A stretch of 64,000 nucleotides of DNA from NCBI RefSeq assembly GCF_017355985.1, contig NZ_JAFIQU010000002.1:434001-498000 (forward strand). Direction: 5' to 3'. Shown here in pieces: positions 9,843 through 18,401 of this stretch. Position numbers and translations under genes: made by a program. Positions within the stretch are counted from its first letter, which is position 1. Each line of letters opens with the position of its first letter. Source of the stretch: Arenibaculum pallidiluteum. Lineage in GTDB: Bacteria > Pseudomonadota > Alphaproteobacteria > Azospirillales > Azospirillaceae. The notes beneath the pieces were generated by a model, which worked only from the letters and a program-made list of their open reading frames with translations, was not told where the DNA came from and searched no databases.

Positions 9843-11240
9843 TCAGCCGCCCTGGCGGGCGCTGTTGAACAGGGTCACGCCGCGCAGCAGATCGACCGCC
9901 CGAACGAGCTGGTAGTCCACGTCATCGCTGCCTGGCTGGCCGGGCATCGGCGCCGTCGTGTTCTGGTTGGCCGGGGGATTGGCCGGGGCCGTCGCGCCCG
10001 GAACCCCGGGAACCGGGACAGGCGTGCCCGGCGTGGGCGCCGCCCCGCCGGGCGGCGTCTGCGGCCGGCTCTGTCCGGTCGGGTTGTCGTTGCGCAGCGA
10101 GCCGCGCAGGTCCGCCTCGCGCCGCCGCTGGGACTGGGCCTGGGCGATCTCCTCGACCTTCGCGGGCTGCACCTCGATGTCCGGGGTGATGCCGAGCTGC
10201 TGGATCGAGCGGCCGGAGGGCGTGTAGTAGCGCGCGGTGGTCAGGCGCATCGCGCCGCGGTTGCGCAGCGGGATGATGGTCTGGACCGATCCCTTGCCGA
10301 AGGACTGGGTGCCCAGGATGATCGCCCGCTTGTGGTCCTGCAGGGCGCCGGCGACGATCTCGGAGGCCGAGGCGGAGCCGCCGTTCACCAGCACCACGAC
10401 GGGCTTGCCCTTCGCGAGGTCGCCGCCCTTGGCGTTGTAGCGCTGCCCGTCGTCGGGATTCCTGCCGCGGGTCGAGACGATCTCGCCCTTGTCGAGGAAG
10501 CTGTCGGACACCGAGACCGCCTGGTCGAGCAGGCCACCGGGGTTGTTCCGCAGGTCCAGCACGTACCCGATCAGCTTGCCGCCGATCTCTTCGTTCAGGC
10601 GCTGGACGGCGCGGTCGAGGCCCTGCTGGGTCTGCTCGTTGAACGTGGTGATGCGGATGTAGCCGACATCGCCCTCGGCCCGCGAGCGCACGGACTGGAT
10701 CCGCACCACGTCGCGCCGCAGTGTCACGTCGAAGGGCTCGGCGGTGTCGCCGCGGCGGATGGTGAGCTTGATGTCGCTGCCGACCGGGCCGCGCATCTTC
10801 TCGACGGCGTCGCTGAGCTGCATGCCCAGAACCGCCTCGCCGTTCAGATGGGTGATGAAGTCGCCGGGCTTGAGGCCCGCGCGGAAGGCCGGGGTGTCGT
10901 CGATGGGCGAGACGACCTTGACCAGCCCGTTCTCCATGGAGACCTCGATGCCGAGGCCGCCGAACTCGCCGCGGGTCTGGACCTGCATGTCCTGGAAGTT
11001 CTTCGGGCTCATGTAGCTCGAATGCGGGTCCAGTGCGCTGAGCATGCCGTTCAGCGCGTTCTCGATCAGCTGCTCGTCGCTGACCTTCTCGACGTATTCC
11101 GAGCGCACGCGCTCGAAGACGTCGCCGAACAGGTCGAGCTGACGGTAAGTCTCGGACGAGTTCGTCTCCGCCGTCGCGATGCAGGCGGGGAGCAGGAACG
11201 CGATGCCGACGAGGCCCGCCGCGGTAAGCTTCTTCATCAT
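9843..11240 (-). CDS. ctpA: Carboxy-terminal processing serine protease (S41 family)
   Basis: Periplasmic tail-specific protease of 465 residues. A signal peptide (MKKLTAAGLVGIAFLLPAC) ends in a sequence that might serve as a lipobox. A PDZ domain follows (about 85-165, GIEVSMENGLVKVVSPIDD) and then the S41 core with the catalytic serine in NGGSASASEIVAGAL and lysine in GTQSFGKGSVQT. The tail is rich in Pro, Thr and Gln and looks disordered. It starts 1 nt before the stop of the EnvC-like gene, so the two are surely coupled. Relatives process cell-wall hydrolases or lipoproteins. Confidence 0.95.
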   Translation of the reverse strand: MMKKLTAAGLVGIAFLLPACIATAETNSSETYRQLDLFGDVFERVRSEYVEKVSDEQLIENALNGMLSALDPHSSYMSPKNFQDMQVQTRGEFGGLGIEVSMENGLVKVVSPIDDTPAFRAGLKPGDFITHLNGEAVLGMQLSDAVEKMRGPVGSDIKLTIRRGDTAEPFDVTLRRDVVRIQSVRSRAEGDVGYIRITTFNEQTQQGLDRAVQRLNEEIGGKLIGYVLDLRNNPGGLLDQAVSVSDSFLDKGEIVSTRGRNPDDGQRYNAKGGDLAKGKPVVVLVNGGSASASEIVAGALQDHKRAIILGTQSFGKGSVQTIIPLRNRGAMRLTTARYYTPSGRSIQQLGITPDIEVQPAKVEEIAQAQSQRRREADLRGSLRNDNPTGQSRPQTPPGGAAPTPGTPVPVPGVPGATAPANPPANQNTTAPMPGQPGSDDVDYQLVRAVDLLRGVTLFNSARQGG

Positions 11241-12536
11241 CTAGCCTTGTCCTTTCCCATCCGAAACGGCGATGCCGCGCTGCGGGTTGATGGGCTGGCC
11301 GTTGCGCCGCAACTCGAAGTACAGGCCGGGGCTCCCCTCCGCCGAGGCCATGGCCCCGACGGGCTCGCCGGCGAGAACCTGCTGTCCGACCCGTGCGTCG
11401 ATGCGGCCCAATCCCGCAATGAGGCTATGGTATCCGTTGGCGTGTTCGACGATCAAGATGAGCCCGTAGCCCCGGAAGGGGCCGGCGAAGACGACGGAAC
11501 CATCGAAAGGTGACGTGACTGTGGCGCCCGCGCGGGTCTCGATGGTGAGCCCACGGCTCACCGCGCCCAGCGCATCGGCCTCGCCATAGCGCGTCACCAC
11601 GCGCCCGGCGGCCGGCAGCGGCGCCCCCTGCTGGGACGGCGCCGTGGGCGGCCTTGCCGCCGAGCGCTGCCGCTCCGCCGCCTCGCCACGGCGGCGCTCC
11701 TCCTCCGCGCGACGAGTCGCCTCGGCCCGGGCCTCGGCCGCGGCGCGCGCCTCGGCCTCCGCCTGGCGCCGCCGCTCCTCGGCCCGGCGCGCGGCTTCGG
11801 CGCGGCGCTCGGCCTCCAGGCGCTCCATCAGCTCGCGCAGGTCGCGCGCCTCCGCCGCCAGGGCCGCGACGCGCTGAGCGGCCTGCCGGCGCTCCCGCTC
11901 CGTGCGGTCCAGGGCGGCCTCGCGCGCCGCGACGAGCTGACGGAGCTCGGTCTGGCGGCGCACCAGCTCGTCCCGCCCCTGGGCCGTCTGGACCCGCCGC
12001 TCGGAAATGCTCCGCCGCAGCGCGGCGAACCGGTCCAGCGCCTGCCTCAGCCCCTCGGCCTGCGCCTGCAGGTCGGGCAGCGCGGCACCCAGCAGCCGGC
12101 CGCCCCGGTAGGTGTCGAGGGGATTGCCAGGCGATGCGGCGAGGGCCTCGGGCGGCATGCGCGCGACGCGCACCAGCGCTTCCAGCAGCTTCGCGATCCG
12201 CTCGCGGTCGGCCTCCAGGCGCGAGGCCTGCTCGCGCTCCTGGCCTTCCAGGATGCGAAGCTTCTCCTCGGAGGAGGTCAGCTCGGTCTCGGCGCGCCGG
12301 GCCGCCTCGGCGGCCTCGATCAGGCGGCTGCGCAGCGCGCCCAGCTCGGCGTTCTGGCGCTCGGCCTCGCGCGCCAGCTCCGCCTCGCGGCGCCCGCCGG
12401 CCGAGAGCTCCCTCTCCAGACGCTGGAGCTGGGCTGACGGGTCCCCGGGATCGGCCGCCTTCGCCGCGCCGGCAAGCGCTGCGGGCAGGCAGAGGGCCAG
12501 CCCCGCGAGCGCCGCCGCGGCGGGGCCGGAGTTCAC
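11241..12536 (-). CDS. envC: EnvC-like murein hydrolase activator (coiled coil plus degenerate LytM domain)
   Basis: 431 residues. A signal peptide (LAGLALCLPAALAGAAKA) leads to about 250 residues of Ala/Arg/Glu-rich coiled coil and a C-terminal M23/LytM-like domain (about 310-425). The zinc ligands of active M23 peptidases are lost: the HxxxD position reads GLTIETRAG and the HxH position reads GLYFELR. As in E. coli EnvC, this points to an activator of amidases during septum splitting rather than a hydrolase. The GTG start at 12536 overlaps the gpmI stop as GTGA, indicating translational coupling, and ctpA follows after 0 nt. Confidence 0.88.
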   Translation of the reverse strand: MNSGPAAAALAGLALCLPAALAGAAKAADPGDPSAQLQRLERELSAGGRREAELAREAERQNAELGALRSRLIEAAEAARRAETELTSSEEKLRILEGQEREQASRLEADRERIAKLLEALVRVARMPPEALAASPGNPLDTYRGGRLLGAALPDLQAQAEGLRQALDRFAALRRSISERRVQTAQGRDELVRRQTELRQLVAAREAALDRTERERRQAAQRVAALAAEARDLRELMERLEAERRAEAARRAEERRRQAEAEARAAAEARAEATRRAEEERRRGEAAERQRSAARPPTAPSQQGAPLPAAGRVVTRYGEADALGAVSRGLTIETRAGATVTSPFDGSVVFAGPFRGYGLILIVEHANGYHSLIAGLGRIDARVGQQVLAGEPVGAMASAEGSPGLYFELRRNGQPINPQRGIAVSDGKGQG

Positions 12537-14104
12537 TCGGCCGCCTTCGCCGCCGCGTCGTCCAGGATCAGGGAATGCCCGTCCATCTCGGCCGGCTGCG
12601 GCAGCCCCATGAGGGACAGGAGCGTCGGCGCGACGTCCGCCAGGCGGCCGTTGCGCAGCCGGGCCCCGTCCGGCCCGTTGACCAGGATCACGGGGACCTT
12701 GTTCAGCGTATGGGCCGTGTGGGGCCCGCCGGTGACGGGGTCGCGCATCAGCTCGCAATTGCCGTGGTCGGCCGTCACCAGGAGCGCGCCGCCCTGGCGC
12801 CGCACCGCGGCCTCGACCTGGCCGAGCCCGGCATCCACGGTCTCCACGGCCTTGATCGCGGCCTCCAGGACGCCGGTATGGCCGACCATGTCGGGGTTGG
12901 CGTAGTTCAGGACGATCAGGTCGAACTTCCCGCTGTCGATGGCGGCCACGACCTTTTCGGTCACCTCGGGCGCCGACATCTCGGGCTGGAGGTCATAGGT
13001 CGCGACCTTGGGCGAGGGTACCATGATGCGCTCCTCGCCGGGATACTGGCGCTCCTCGCCACCGTTGAAGAAGAAGGTGACGTGCGGGTATTTCTCGGTC
13101 TCGGCGATCCTGAGCTGGGCAAGCCCGGCCTCGGACACGACCTCGCCCAGGGTGTGGCTGAGCTGCTTGGGCGGGAAGATCGCCCGCATGAAGGCGTTCA
13201 GCGCCTCGGAATACTCCACCATGCCGAGCGCGGCGGAGATCCGTACGGGCTTGTTGCGCTCGAACCCCTTGAAGGCGGGATCCAGCAGCGCCGTCAGGAT
13301 CTCGCGCGCCCGGTCCGCCCGGAAATTCGTCATCAGCACGGCATCGCCGTCCACCATGCCGGTGTAGCCGTCGATCACCGTGGGCAGGATGAACTCGTCG
13401 TTGACCCCGGCCGCGTAGGAAGCATCGATGGCCGCCACGGGATCGGCGGCCGCCTGGCCCTGGGCCGCGGCGATCACGGCATAGGCCTTCTCGACGCGCT
13501 CCCAGCGCTTGTCGCGGTCCATGGCGTAGTAGCGGCCGGACACGGTCGCGAAGCGCACCCCCGGAACCCCGCGCAGGTCCGCCATCAGCTTGGCCACCTG
13601 CTCGCGCGCGCTCTGCGGCGGGACGTCGCGTCCGTCGGTAAAGAGGTGGAGCGCCACGGGAATCCCGGCTCCCGCGACGAACCTGGCCAGCGCCACCATG
13701 TGGTTCTGGTGGCTGTGCACGCCGCCCGGCGAGGCGAGCCCCATCACGTGGCAGGTGCCCGGCCCCTGCCGCAGTGTCTCGACCAGCGCACCGAGCGCGG
13801 CATTGCGGGAGAGCTCGCCGCCGGCGATCGCCTTGTCGATCATCGGCAGGTCCTGGAACACCACCCGCCCCGCCCCGAGATTCATGTGCCCGACCTCGGA
13901 GTTGCCGATCTGGCCATGCGGCAGCCCCACATCCTCTTCCGAAGCCTGGAGGAATGCGGTCGGCCCGGCCTTCCACAGCCGGTCGAAGTTGGGCTTGCGC
14001 GCCTGCGCCACCGCATTGTCCGCGGTCTCTTCGCGCCAGCCCCATCCATCCAGCACGCAGAGCATCACAGGGCGGGGACGTCGAGTGTCTGAGGTCGCGG
14101 CCAT
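12533..14104 (-). CDS. gpmI: 2,3-bisphosphoglycerate-independent phosphoglycerate mutase
   Basis: Interconverts 3- and 2-phosphoglycerate in glycolysis using two metal ions and a phosphoserine. 523 residues, normal length. MLCVLDGWGWRE begins the alkaline-phosphatase-like core and the phosphorylated serine lies in GQIGNSEVGHMNLGAG. Metal ligands are visible in VTADHGNCE and the HTAHT stretch near the end. I chose the ATG at 14104 for its GGAAAAG site and the family N-terminus; a longer reading adds unrelated low-complexity residues. It is placed between rlmH and the envC-like gene, as in many alphaproteobacteria. Confidence 0.96.
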   Translation of the reverse strand: MAATSDTRRPRPVMLCVLDGWGWREETADNAVAQARKPNFDRLWKAGPTAFLQASEEDVGLPHGQIGNSEVGHMNLGAGRVVFQDLPMIDKAIAGGELSRNAALGALVETLRQGPGTCHVMGLASPGGVHSHQNHMVALARFVAGAGIPVALHLFTDGRDVPPQSAREQVAKLMADLRGVPGVRFATVSGRYYAMDRDKRWERVEKAYAVIAAAQGQAAADPVAAIDASYAAGVNDEFILPTVIDGYTGMVDGDAVLMTNFRADRAREILTALLDPAFKGFERNKPVRISAALGMVEYSEALNAFMRAIFPPKQLSHTLGEVVSEAGLAQLRIAETEKYPHVTFFFNGGEERQYPGEERIMVPSPKVATYDLQPEMSAPEVTEKVVAAIDSGKFDLIVLNYANPDMVGHTGVLEAAIKAVETVDAGLGQVEAAVRRQGGALLVTADHGNCELMRDPVTGGPHTAHTLNKVPVILVNGPDGARLRNGRLADVAPTLLSLMGLPQPAEMDGHSLILDDAAAKAAE

Positions 14105-14178
14105 GATCTTTTCCGGTGGTTGGTTGTCGCGGCGCGGGCCGCCGGGGCGCCCCCCGGCGCACCTATATGCGCCCAAAA

Positions 14179-14637
14179 TCAAGCGCGATGGTAGGGGTGT
14201 CCGGCAAGGATCGTCTGTGCGCGATAGAGCTGCTCCGCCAGCATGGCGCGCACCATCATATGGGGCCAAGTCATGGCGCCGAGCGCCAGGACGAGATCGG
14301 CCCGCGCCGTGACCGCGGGATCCAGCCCGTCCGCGCCGCCGATCACGAAGGCGAGGTCCTGCGCTCCGGCGTCGCGCCAGGTCCCGATGCGCGCGGCGAA
14401 GGCCTCGCTGCCCATCTGCCGGCCGCGCTCGTCGAGCGCCACCAGAACCGCGCCCTGCGGCACCGCTCCCAGCAGCAGCACCCCTTCCTGCCGCTTGGCC
14501 TCCTCGGCCGGCAGCTTCCTGCGGAGCTCGAGCTCCCTCAGGGCCAGGGGCCAGCTCAGGCGCCCGGCGTACTCCTCATAGAGGTCGCGCGCCGGGCCGG
14601 GCCGCGCCTTGCCGATCGCGGCCACCAGGACCCGCAT
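14179..14637 (-). CDS. rlmH: 23S rRNA (pseudouridine-1915-N3) methyltransferase
   Basis: SPOUT-fold methyltransferase that modifies pseudouridine 1915 of 23S rRNA in assembled 70S ribosomes. About 152 residues from the ATG at 14637 (MRVLVAAIGKARPGP). The SAM-binding knot motif FVIGGADGLDP and the C-terminal LAEQLYRAQTILAGHPYHR are diagnostic. It follows rsfS by 30 nt and precedes gpmI in the core operon. Confidence 0.96.
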   Translation of the reverse strand: MRVLVAAIGKARPGPARDLYEEYAGRLSWPLALRELELRRKLPAEEAKRQEGVLLLGAVPQGAVLVALDERGRQMGSEAFAARIGTWRDAGAQDLAFVIGGADGLDPAVTARADLVLALGAMTWPHMMVRAMLAEQLYRAQTILAGHPYHRA

Positions 14638-14667
14638 GCCCGCCTCCCTTCCGGCCAAGCCTCCGGC

Positions 14668-15072
14668 TCAGGCGTAGCGGTAGATCGCCTCGTCCGTCTG
14701 GCCGATGGCAGGCGGCTCGACGCCCCACATCTTCTCGAGCTGGTAGAAGGACCGGACCTCGGGCCGGAACAGGTGGACGATCACGTCACCCGCGTCGATC
14801 AGGACCCAGTCCGCCTGCGGCAGGCCCTCGACCTCCACGGCGTGGACCCCGGCCTCCCTGAACTTCCTGTTCAGGTGCTCGGCCATGGCGCCGACCTGGC
14901 GGTTCGAGCGTCCCGAGGCGATGATCATGTAATCGGCGATGGTCGTCTTGCCGGCCAGGTCGATCACGACCACGTCCTCGGCCTTGTCGTCGTCCAGCGA
15001 CTTCGTGGCGACGTCGCTGAGGCGCTTGGCGATGGCGCCGTAATCGGGCGCCGTATGGGTATCGGTCGGTAT
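14668..15072 (-). CDS. rsfS: Ribosomal silencing factor RsfS, with apparent ATA start codon
   Basis: RsfS binds L14 on the large subunit and blocks subunit joining when nutrients are scarce. The core DVVVIDLAGKTTIADYMIIA, the SGRSNRQVGA stretch and DAGDVIVHLFRPEVRSFYQL are unmistakable. No ATG, GTG or TTG occurs in this frame upstream of a GTG at 14973, and starting there would delete the conserved first helix (SLDDDKAED). The codon at 15072 is ATA, placed 4 nt after GAGAGGTGAG; beginning there gives a family-like N-terminus PTDTHTAPDYGAIAKRL and 134 residues. I therefore place the start at ATA. A substitution or sequence error of ATG is the alternative. The gene lies 4 nt after nadD. Confidence 0.85.
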   Translation of the reverse strand: MPTDTHTAPDYGAIAKRLSDVATKSLDDDKAEDVVVIDLAGKTTIADYMIIASGRSNRQVGAMAEHLNRKFREAGVHAVEVEGLPQADWVLIDAGDVIVHLFRPEVRSFYQLEKMWGVEPPAIGQTDEAIYRYA

Positions 15073-15076
15073 GTGC

Positions 15077-15733
15077 TCACCTCTCGCGGTTTGGGGCGGA
15101 CGCGATCGCGCGTCGCCTGCGGATCTCCGAAGCCGATGCCGGGTGAAGCGGGTGGGTCAGGAAGACCCACGCCGGCGGGGCTGTTCGGGCCAGCCGGCGT
15201 GCCCGCGGCACCTTGAGGCGCCGGCCGCGGAAGCGCTGGGCGGCCTTGCCGACCAGTGCCTTCGAAGAATATGGGGGCCGGTCCATCACGGCAACAGGCA
15301 CATCCCGGAAGATTCGCTCCCAGTGCTGCCAGCGCGGAATTTGGATCAGGTTGTCCGCTCCCATAAGCCACACGAACCGTGTCCTCGGGAAGAACGCTCG
15401 GAGCCTTGCCAATGTTTCCGCGGTGTAGACGGAGCCGAGGCTGCTCTCGATCGCGGTGGGCACGATCCGGGGATGGCGGGCCGCGGCGCGGGCGCCCGCC
15501 AGCCGCTCGGCCAGGGGCGCCATGCCCGCCCGGGCCTTCAGCGGGTTCTGCGGGCTGACCAGCCACCAGACGGCGTCCAGGCCGAGCCGCCGCAGCGCCT
15601 CGAGGCTGGCGTGCCGGTGGCCCGCATGGGCGGGATTGAAGGAGCCACCGAGCAGGCCGACGGCGAGCCCGTCCCAGGCCCGCCCGGCAAGGCGCCGGGG
15701 CGGGGGGAAGAGCGGCGGGCGCGGCGTGCTCAC
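15077..15733 (-). CDS. nadD: Nicotinate-nucleotide adenylyltransferase
   Basis: Transfers AMP from ATP to nicotinate mononucleotide, a step of NAD synthesis. 218 residues. The nucleotidyltransferase signature [11 protein letters not shown] lies near residue 29 and the second ATP-binding motif, usually ISSTEIR, reads SASEIRRRR near the C-terminus. [17 protein letters not shown] is also typical. The GTG start at 15733 overlaps the proA stop (GTGA), so translation is coupled. Confidence 0.95.
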   Translation of the reverse strand: MSTPRPPLFPPPRRLAGRAWDGLAVGLLGGSFNPAHAGHRHASLEALRRLGLDAVWWLVSPQNPLKARAGMAPLAERLAGARAAARHPRIVPTAIESSLGSVYTAETLARLRAFFPRTRFVWLMGADNLIQIPRWQHWERIFRDVPVAVMDRPPYSSKALVGKAAQRFRGRRLKVPRARRLARTAPPAWVFLTHPLHPASASEIRRRRAIASAPNRER

Positions 15734-17013
15734 GGGCGGATCTGGCCGTCACCCCGGACGATGTACTTGTAGCTCGTCAGCTGCTCGGCACCGACCGGGC
15801 CGCGGGCATGGATCTTCCCGGTGGAGATGCCGATCTCGGCGCCCATGCCGAACTCGCCGCCATCCGCGAACTGGGTCGAGGCGTTCAGCAGCACGATCGC
15901 GCTGTCGACGCGGTTCAGGAAGATCTCGGCCGCACGCGCGTCCTCGGTGACGATGCAGTCGGTGTGGTGCGAGCCGTGGCGCTCGATGTGCTCGACCGCC
16001 GCCTCCACGCCGTCGACAACCCGCGCCGCGATCACCGCGTCCAGGTACTCGGTGTCCCAGTCGGCCTCGGCGGCCGGCCGCACCCGCGCATCGACCGCCT
16101 GAACCGCGGCATCGCCGCGGACCTCGCAGCCGGCCTCCAGCAGGTCCCGCACCAGAGGGGCCAGCAGGCGGGGCGCCGCCGCGCGGTCGACCAGGAGCGT
16201 CTCGGCGGCGCCGCAGACCGAGGTGCGCCGCATCTTGGCGTTCAGCACCACGGCGCGCGCCTTGGCCTCGTCCGCAGCCCCGTCGACATAGACGTGGCAG
16301 AGGCCGTCCAGGTGCTTGATCACGGGAATCCGGCTCTCGGCCGCGACGCGCTCGATCAGCGAACGGCCGCCGCGCGGCACGATCACGTCCACATGCCGGT
16401 CCATGGACAGCAGGATGCCTACGGCCGCGCGGTCGGTGGTCGGGACGAGCTGGATCGCCGCCTCGGGCAGTCCCGCCGCCCGCAGCCCGGCATGCAGGCA
16501 GTCCACGATGGCGCGCGAGGACTGGAAGCTCTCGGAGCCGCCGCGCAGGATCGCGGCGTTCCCGGCCTTCAGGCACAGCCCCCCGGCATCGGCGGTCACG
16601 TTGGGACGGCTCTCGTAGATGATGCCGATCACGCCGAGCGGCACGCGCACCCGCTGGATCAGCAGCCCGTTGGGCCGCGTCCATTCGGCGATCACATCGC
16701 CCACGGGGTCGGGCAGCGCCGCCACCTCCTCGAGGCCGCGGGCGATGCCCTCGATGCGGCCGGCATCCAGCGACAGCCGGTCCATGAAGGAGGCGGGGAT
16801 CCCCCGCGCCCGCGCCGCGGCGAGATCGGCGGCATTGGCCTCAAGGATCGCGGGAATGCCGGCGCGCAGGGCCACCGCCGCGGCGTGCAGCGCCGCGTCC
16901 TTGCGCGCCCGTGGCGCCTGCGCCAGGACGGCCGCGGCCGTCCTGGCGGCCCGGCCGAGCGCCTCCATCTCGGCGGCGAGCGATGCGTCATGGGTCTGGG
17001 CGAGCGCGGTCAC
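15730..17013 (-). CDS. proA: Gamma-glutamyl phosphate reductase
   Basis: Reduces gamma-glutamyl phosphate to glutamate semialdehyde with NADPH, the second step of proline synthesis, in the cytoplasm. About 427 residues. The aldehyde-dehydrogenase fold shows the catalytic cysteine in [13 protein letters not shown] and the C-terminal [12 protein letters not shown] chose the GTG at 17013 because GGAG lies 9-10 nt upstream and the next ATG would cut into the first helix. Its usual partner proB is 13 kb away at 29896, separated by an inserted block of plus-strand genes. Confidence 0.95.
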   Translation of the reverse strand: MTALAQTHDASLAAEMEALGRAARTAAAVLAQAPRARKDAALHAAAVALRAGIPAILEANAADLAAARARGIPASFMDRLSLDAGRIEGIARGLEEVAALPDPVGDVIAEWTRPNGLLIQRVRVPLGVIGIIYESRPNVTADAGGLCLKAGNAAILRGGSESFQSSRAIVDCLHAGLRAAGLPEAAIQLVPTTDRAAVGILLSMDRHVDVIVPRGGRSLIERVAAESRIPVIKHLDGLCHVYVDGAADEAKARAVVLNAKMRRTSVCGAAETLLVDRAAAPRLLAPLVRDLLEAGCEVRGDAAVQAVDARVRPAAEADWDTEYLDAVIAARVVDGVEAAVEHIERHGSHHTDCIVTEDARAAEIFLNRVDSAIVLLNASTQFADGGEFGMGAEIGISTGKIHARGPVGAEQLTSYKYIVRGDGQIRP

Positions 17014-17118
17014 GGCTGAGGTCTCCGCAAATGAACGGGCGCCGACTCTAGCCGATCCCGGCGCCTGCGCAAGCGAAGCCCGGCGCGCCCTACGCGATCG
17101 GCAAGGCCCCCGCCGATG

Positions 17119-17150
17119 CAACAGACTGTTGTAGGACCTGTCCATCCTAC
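17119..17150. promoter_or_regulatory. Two adjacent inverted repeats upstream of the RND pump (candidate operator)
   Basis: CAACAGACTGTTG (17119-17131) is a perfect 13-bp palindrome. It abuts GTAGGA-N8-TCCTAC (17131-17136 and 17145-17150). Both lie 60-90 nt before the pump adaptor gene and overlap TTGTAG, a possible -35 box. This looks like a repressor site, as expected for RND pumps under TetR-type control, but no such regulator gene is adjacent. Confidence 0.45.
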
Positions 17151-17210
17151 CTCTCGACATGCGGCGACAGATCCGGCACTTATGCCGGCTTCCGTCCAAG
17201 GGAGTGTGGG

Positions 17211-18392
17211 ATGAGCCGTACACTGGTTCGTGCGGGGCTTGCGGTCGGCCTTTTCGCCTGCGTCGCCGGAGCGCTGCCTGCGCTGCCCCGCGCCCAGGAG
17301 CTACCGCCGATGCCGGTCAGCGTCTCGCCCCCGGTGCGCCGGACGGTGACCGACCTCTCGGAATTCACGGGCCGCTTCGCCTCCTCGGCGCTGGTGGAGG
17401 TGCGGGCCCAGGTGACGGGAACCCTGCAGTCCGTGCACTTCAAGGAAGGCTCCTTCGTGCGCCGGGGCGACCTGCTGTTCACGATCGACCCGCGGACCTA
17501 CCAGGCGGCGGTCGACGAGGCGCGGGCCCAGCTCGAGGTCGCGAAGACGCGCTTCGATCTCACCCGCTCGGAGCTCGGGCGCGGCCAGGAGCTGCGCCAG
17601 GGCGGGTCGCTCTCGGAATCGGCGCTCCAGCAGCGCCAGCAGGCCTTCCTGGAGGCGCAGGCGAGCCTGCAGGCAGCCCAGGCCGCGCTCAAGGCGGCCG
17701 AGATCAACCTGGGCTTCACCCGCATCGAGTCGCCGATCTCCGGCCAGATCGGGCGCAAGCTGATCACGGAAGGCAACCTGATCTCGGCCGGCGCCGGGGC
17801 GGCGCCGCTGACCACCATCGTCGGCATCGATCCCATCTACTTCTACTTCGACGTCGACGAGCAGAGCTACCTGCGCTACCGCCGCGGCCTCGGGAACGGC
17901 GGGGGCTCCAGCACCCCCGACAAGCCGATCCCGGTGAAGCTGGCGCTCTCCGACGAGACCGAGTTCCAGCGGGACGGCGCCATCGACTTCGCCGACATCC
18001 GCCTGGACCCGCAGAGCGGGACGCTGGAGCTGCGCGCCGTCGTGCCGAACGCCGACGGCATGATCACCCCGGGCCTGTTCGGGCGCGTCCAGCTCGCCAC
18101 CAGCGCGCCCTACGAGGCGCTGCTCGTTCCGGACGTGGCGATCCAGTCCGACCAGACGCGCAAGGTCGTCATGACCGTGGGCGACGGCGACGGCGTCGTT
18201 CCCAAGGTCGTCGAGCTCGGCCCGCTGCAGGGCCATCTGCGGGTGGTCCGCAGCGGGCTCGCGCCCGAGGACAATGTGATCGTCAACGGGCTGATGCGCG
18301 CCCGGCCCGGGGCCAAGGTGATCCCGCAGGCCGTCGACGCCTCCCAGCCCCCGGGACCGCCCGCCGGCGCCCCCGCCCCGGCCGCACGGTAA
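17211..18392 (+). CDS. RND efflux system periplasmic adaptor subunit (MexE/AcrA-like)
   Basis: Membrane fusion protein that links an inner-membrane RND pump to an outer-membrane channel. 393 residues. A signal peptide ([18 protein letters not shown]) is followed by a barrel-sandwich/lipoyl half ([19 protein letters not shown]), a coiled-coil hairpin (about 100-165) and the second lipoyl half ([19 protein letters not shown]). A beta-barrel and a Pro/Ala-rich tail come next. There is no lipobox cysteine. It lies 9 nt upstream of the pump gene. No outer-membrane factor gene is present nearby, so the pump probably borrows a TolC-type channel encoded elsewhere. Confidence 0.92.
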   Translation: MSRTLVRAGLAVGLFACVAGALPALPRAQELPPMPVSVSPPVRRTVTDLSEFTGRFASSALVEVRAQVTGTLQSVHFKEGSFVRRGDLLFTIDPRTYQAAVDEARAQLEVAKTRFDLTRSELGRGQELRQGGSLSESALQQRQQAFLEAQASLQAAQAALKAAEINLGFTRIESPISGQIGRKLITEGNLISAGAGAAPLTTIVGIDPIYFYFDVDEQSYLRYRRGLGNGGGSSTPDKPIPVKLALSDETEFQRDGAIDFADIRLDPQSGTLELRAVVPNADGMITPGLFGRVQLATSAPYEALLVPDVAIQSDQTRKVVMTVGDGDGVVPKVVELGPLQGHLRVVRSGLAPEDNVIVNGLMRARPGAKVIPQAVDASQPPGPPAGAPAPAAR

Positions 18393-18401
18393 GGACGCGT
18401 T

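Noticed and set aside
11241..12536. Active M23 peptidoglycan endopeptidase
   Set aside because: The zinc-binding HxxxD and HxH positions are replaced, which fits an EnvC-type activator instead.
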